Below are positions 60,801-64,000 of a stretch of DNA of 64,000 bases, piece by piece. Below the pieces are notes generated by a model. That model ran no database searches, had not been told where the DNA came from, and saw nothing but the letters and a program-made list of their open reading frames with translations. The translations under genes and the position numbers were made by a program. Numbering within the stretch: position 1 is the stretch's first letter; each line of letters opens with the position of its first letter. The stretch covers positions 13,000,110 through 13,064,109 of the forward strand of contig OU744452.1 of the NCBI GenBank assembly GCA_916610825.1. The letters run 5' to 3'. This DNA is from Haliclystus octoradiatus (lineage: Eukaryota; Cnidaria; Staurozoa; Stauromedusae; Haliclystidae).

Positions 60801-63591
60801 TAAAATGCCTAAGAATATTGGGGGTTATTGGTTTACATAATCAAAAGAGACAAACATCCATGATTCAAAAACTACAAAACCAATTGAAGCTTACTGATTC
60901 ACTAGATCCAAATTTAGAATATCGAGGATCATCTCTGATTTTACGTTTAACATCCTTCCATCTGGCATCTAAAGGAACCTATAAAAGAAGAAATATCATT
61001 AAGTCCAAATCGTTTGTTTAATAGAATATAATATACATGGTTAAATGCAAAATAATATTTGATAAACAATGGACTGATGGTGTCAGGACACCCACAAAAT
61101 TTGTTTTGAAAGGTAAACATTTAATTGGGCCATGATGTGCCTCGTATGCTGAAAATATCATTTTTGATCAATCAATCGATTTCATGGCAGATAGGTCTTG
61201 ATTGTCAATGCGCAACGATGCGCCGCAGGTGCTCACAATGCAATTCTCGCTGGACAATTCGATCCGTCATCCTCAAATGGTACTCATTTGATGTTTCATA
61301 TAAAGTCAAGGCTGAGTTGACCTTAGGGGGGATCTGAACCACAGTCAATCAGATATGATCCGATCTAAAGTTCGGTTGCTCTGCCATCTGAGCTAATCCT
61401 CCTTAAAGTTATAAAGGACACCTGTCTATAGCAGCCATCCCAATGAGGGTAGTCATACACACGCATGGTTATTGAGAACACGATTAACATTTACGATTAA
61501 CTGTCTTCACAGGGAGCCAGGAAACAGTCAGAATCTCATATTAACAATCTGCTTCAGATTTGAATCAAAATCAATAATTCAAAATCTAACCAATCAATTT
61601 CATCAGACATCAGAATTCAAATTTCAAAAACAGTCTGAAATCTAGGATATCTAGATTATCTGTAATGGATTGCATTGGGGAATACGATAACAGGAAGTCA
61701 AATAACGGTGAAAATAAAAATAAATCTGCTAAAAGTCTGAAAATTCTCATGTCTGATTTATGTGCATTGCCAACTGACTACGAATAATAATCATCATCTT
61801 ACAATGATCTCAGATCTAACTTCCTTCTACTTACATTTATACAGAACATGGTTATTTAGATAACACACACCTGAGCTTCATCAAGTAAAGTTCTAAAATG
61901 ATCTTTTTTCTTGTACAAAAGTTGATGAATATGGTCATTAAAAACTCTTTCCCTGTCAGGTTTTTCAATTGGCTTCACATTTTCCCATCTTGGATCTTTA
62001 CGAAGAGCACGCCTTGTTTCCTTCCATGTGACTTCTGAATCACGAACCTTTATCAAGAAAGATTTGATATGTGTTACACAAAAATATTATTTTACATTGT
62101 AATTTAGTGAAAATATCAAGATCTAGCCACGTATCAACGAATACTGAATATTAGCAGGCCGTCTGTTGCCGAAAAATAAATGTGAATCTGATGTTCGCGA
62201 AATCGATCGAATGAATGTAAACTTCTTCCCATTACACAATCTCTACGTCCTTATTCGATCATACCTTGTCATCTGACAATTACGAGGCCTGGACCAGTCT
62301 CGATCTTAGATTGGCTGATTCCTACTAAGGTTTTGATTTGCCCTCGGTCCGTATATCGTCCCTACTATTTTCGCACAATATCTATTTGCAGACAATCATA
62401 AGCCCTAATCTCAGTTAAATATTTAGTTAACTGTCAATTATAATCAAGAACTTACTTTTGAATATTAACTACTTTCAAGTGAAATTCCTGTTCATAAATC
62501 AGAAATTTATAATTGCAGGATTAAATTTGTTATGCGCAAAACATAGGTCACTGGAATACCGATAATGGAAAAAGAAATGTACCATAAATAAGCTACAACT
62601 AGAAATTTGTTTTAATTTTTAAAGCTAGCATTGGAACATTTGTGGAATAATTTCGAAGACCTAAGATTTGGATTGGAATAATTGTGGACTTGACACAGTC
62701 ATTTCGATTACATACCATATCTTCAAGTAAGGCTCTTAAATGTTGGATTGCTTTCTCGTGTAAATGTACATCTCGTTCTTTATCACACTCTTTGGCTATC
62801 TCTTGTTTCTGATTCCTGACTTGTTCTTCCCTATGACGGATGCTTGCCTCCATACGTTCTTGTCGTTCTTTCTCTTTAGACATTTTCTGTTCCTCGGCTG
62901 GCTTATCTTGAGATTTCTAAATCATATTTGTAAAACATTGTTAGATTGTCAACATACTTTTGTTGATACGTAAAGTCACATATAGCTACTAGAGTCCCAA
63001 CAAGGCATAACTATGCTGTATCAAGCAATTATAAAATGTTTGCAGTTATTGTTTGGAATCCAGAAATCACAACTGTCGCAATGAGCTAAAATCGAACTAA
63101 GAACATCATAATGTCTAATTTCTGATCACGACGAGTGAACGATATAAGATCATCACAGCCATCGACCATCACAATTTGGAAATGTTATGGAAAAGTTTCA
63201 AAAAGTCAAAAGGTGAACATTTTGAGTTTTATTTTTTATGAATCAACCATATTGTGCAAATCCCAACTAATTACATCAGCAGTGTTATGTAAATCAGCAA
63301 ATTATGTATGCCTCTTACCGACAAAGACTTCACATAATTGTCAAACCATTCTTCTCTCTGGACTGAGCTATCAACAGCAGTAAACCGTGGATCTTTAGAC
63401 AATGATTTTTTTACTTTTTGCCACTTTGATGAATCATCATCCCATGTTGATGTTTCATTGATGATTTCAGTCTCTTTTAATAGTTCATTGAATTCTGTCT
63501 TAATCTAATGGGTAGAAATCAACACACGGAAATAAGAATCACATGAAACGTAGAAGTTATAGGGTTGCGTTAATGGACTCACCTTTTCGAG
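57837..63591 (-). CDS. TCERG1: Transcription elongation regulator 1 (CA150), 3' half with FF domains
   Basis: Nuclear protein linking RNA polymerase II CTD and the spliceosome. Eight exons in transcript order: 63591-63583, 63504-63319, 62916-62716, 62047-61871, 60978-60895, 60059-59962, 58583-58523, 57980-57837; all GT-AG and in phase, 319 residues plus stop. They cover the last FF domains and the helical linker: EFNELLKETEII and KDPRFTAVDSSVQREEWFDN; the charged coiled linker ERQERMEASIRHREEQVRNQ; IQHLRALLEDM, WKETRRALRKDPRWENV; DARWKDVKRKIRDDPRYSKF; DFRSLLRETKLITYK; and KDKRYLVLDSMSDERGRLL ending KKGPPPPPT. The Pro-rich end is the normal TCERG1 C-terminus. The N-terminal WW domains and first FF domains lie beyond the right edge. 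The first exon seen is a 9-base microexon (CTCGAAAAG, Leu-Glu-Lys). Introns hold two SINE copies on the minus strand and a hAT-like MITE. Confidence 0.92.
58753..58889 (-). repeat. tRNA-derived SINE, family A, diverged 3' part
   Basis: On the minus strand ATCTGCCATTAGATCTGTTG, AGCTGAGATCAGTAAAGAGC, AAAAAGCCACTGAAGTAGAA and CGCCTTCGGTAGGGC follow the family 3' body. The tRNA-like head is missing. Confidence 0.6.
58915..59225. repeat. TCGGATTC-rich diverged MITE
   Basis: Words such as CCGATCCGATCTAACC at the left and GAATCGGATTCGGATTAC at the right resemble the interior of 10982-11230. Ends are not well defined. Confidence 0.35.
60585..60719. mobile_element. hAT-like MITE (CAGGGTCC family), left-truncated
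   Basis: GAGAAAATTCAGAAGGAAAT, TTTATTGGTCAAACCTC and CTGAACCGTTTGTCGGACCC keep the family order. It lies in a TCERG1 intron. Confidence 0.6.
61165..61402 (-). repeat. tRNA-derived SINE, family A, 5' part
   Basis: Minus-strand copy beginning GGAGGATTAGCTCAGATGGC (61402 downward) and ending about CTGCCATGAAATCGATTG. The 3' third of the family is missing. A short TCTATAGCAGCC phrase just outside resembles family A MITE sequence, so it may also have landed in a MITE. Confidence 0.75.
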
Positions 63592-64000
63592 CTGAAGAGA
63601 GAAACACATAATAAAGATGTCAATGGTAACATAGATGTAAATATTGTATCATCGTAAGCAATAGTACAATATTCAAATTTGTAATTTATTTCTAAGTTCA
63701 ATGTTATGGGCAAGTAGTGTGGTATGTTTGTTACAGGGCATATAATTCAACAGTTTATACATCCAAACACTCAAATATAGTACTGTTAATTATTTTGGGT
63801 TGAACTGATATAAGCGGAATCTCAATTACTGTTCTCAAATAGTTTTTTCACTTTCTGCTAAACTGTTACAAAGTCCAGGAACAATGTTTCCAGGGTCCGA
63901 TAAAAGTGGGGATCCTGGAATGCTAGAGCAAATTCAGAAGAAAATTGATAATTTTCTGATTTAAAAGTCAAACCTCAGCAAGAAATTCACAAGAAAATGT
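63592..64000. other. TCERG1 intron reaching the window edge
   Basis: No further TCERG1 exon was found. From about 63890 a copy of the hAT-like MITE with end CAGGGTCCGA begins (plus orientation) and runs off the window. Confidence 0.5.
63889..64000 (+). mobile_element. hAT-like MITE (CAGGGTCC family), cut by window edge
   Basis: CAGGGTCCGATAAAAGTGGG followed by GAGCAAATTCAGAAGAAAAT; the rest lies outside the window. Confidence 0.65.

Overview
The window is nuclear DNA of an animal: AT-rich, with introns bounded by GT-AG, polyadenylation signals, tRNA-derived SINEs, and many DNA-transposon remnants with terminal inverted repeats. Gene content (SETDB1 with split SET domain, TCERG1 with FF domains, ciliary SAXO, mitochondrial mL44) is metazoan. 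The compact genes and dense MITE load suggest an invertebrate, perhaps a marine deuterostome, but the clade cannot be fixed from sequence alone.

Layout. Positions 1-5600 hold a possible terminal exon of an unrecognised gene and an intact single-exon gene (3002-4684) derived from a pogo/Tigger transposase, CENP-B-like, in which the catalytic acidic residues appear lost. From 5629 to 42967 on the plus strand lies one complete SETDB1 (H3K9 methyltransferase) gene. I could join 34 coding exons with every phase consistent, giving about 1670 residues: coiled coil, a long acidic repeat exon, Tudor block, MBD, pre-SET, bifurcated SET and post-SET. From 53107 down to 44238 on the minus strand is a six-exon purple acid phosphatase of the large type familiar from plants (586 residues). 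It is divergent from a single-exon mL44/MRPL44 gene (53542-54564). A two-exon SAXO-type axonemal microtubule protein (56903-55097, minus) converges on mL44. The minus-strand 3' half of TCERG1 (63591-57837) runs off the right edge upstream and includes a 9-base microexon.

The introns act as a landing ground for mobile DNA. At least two TA-flanked pogo-type MITE families, several hAT-like families with 8-bp target duplications, a TTAA-flanked MITE, a Mutator-like 450-bp element with 9-bp target duplications that carries the start of a RecQ-like helicase, fold-back elements, two tRNA-derived SINE families, a decayed LINE 3' end and two large minisatellites are present. Several are nested, which gives a relative chronology, including a three-level nest in one phosphatase intron. 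The most interesting items are the helicase-bearing Mutator-like element, the catalytically dead but intact Tigger-derived gene, the triple nest, and the acidic repeat exon of SETDB1. Nothing here is a wholly new multi-gene system; the genes are unrelated housekeeping or chromatin, cilia, mitochondrial and lysosomal-type functions.
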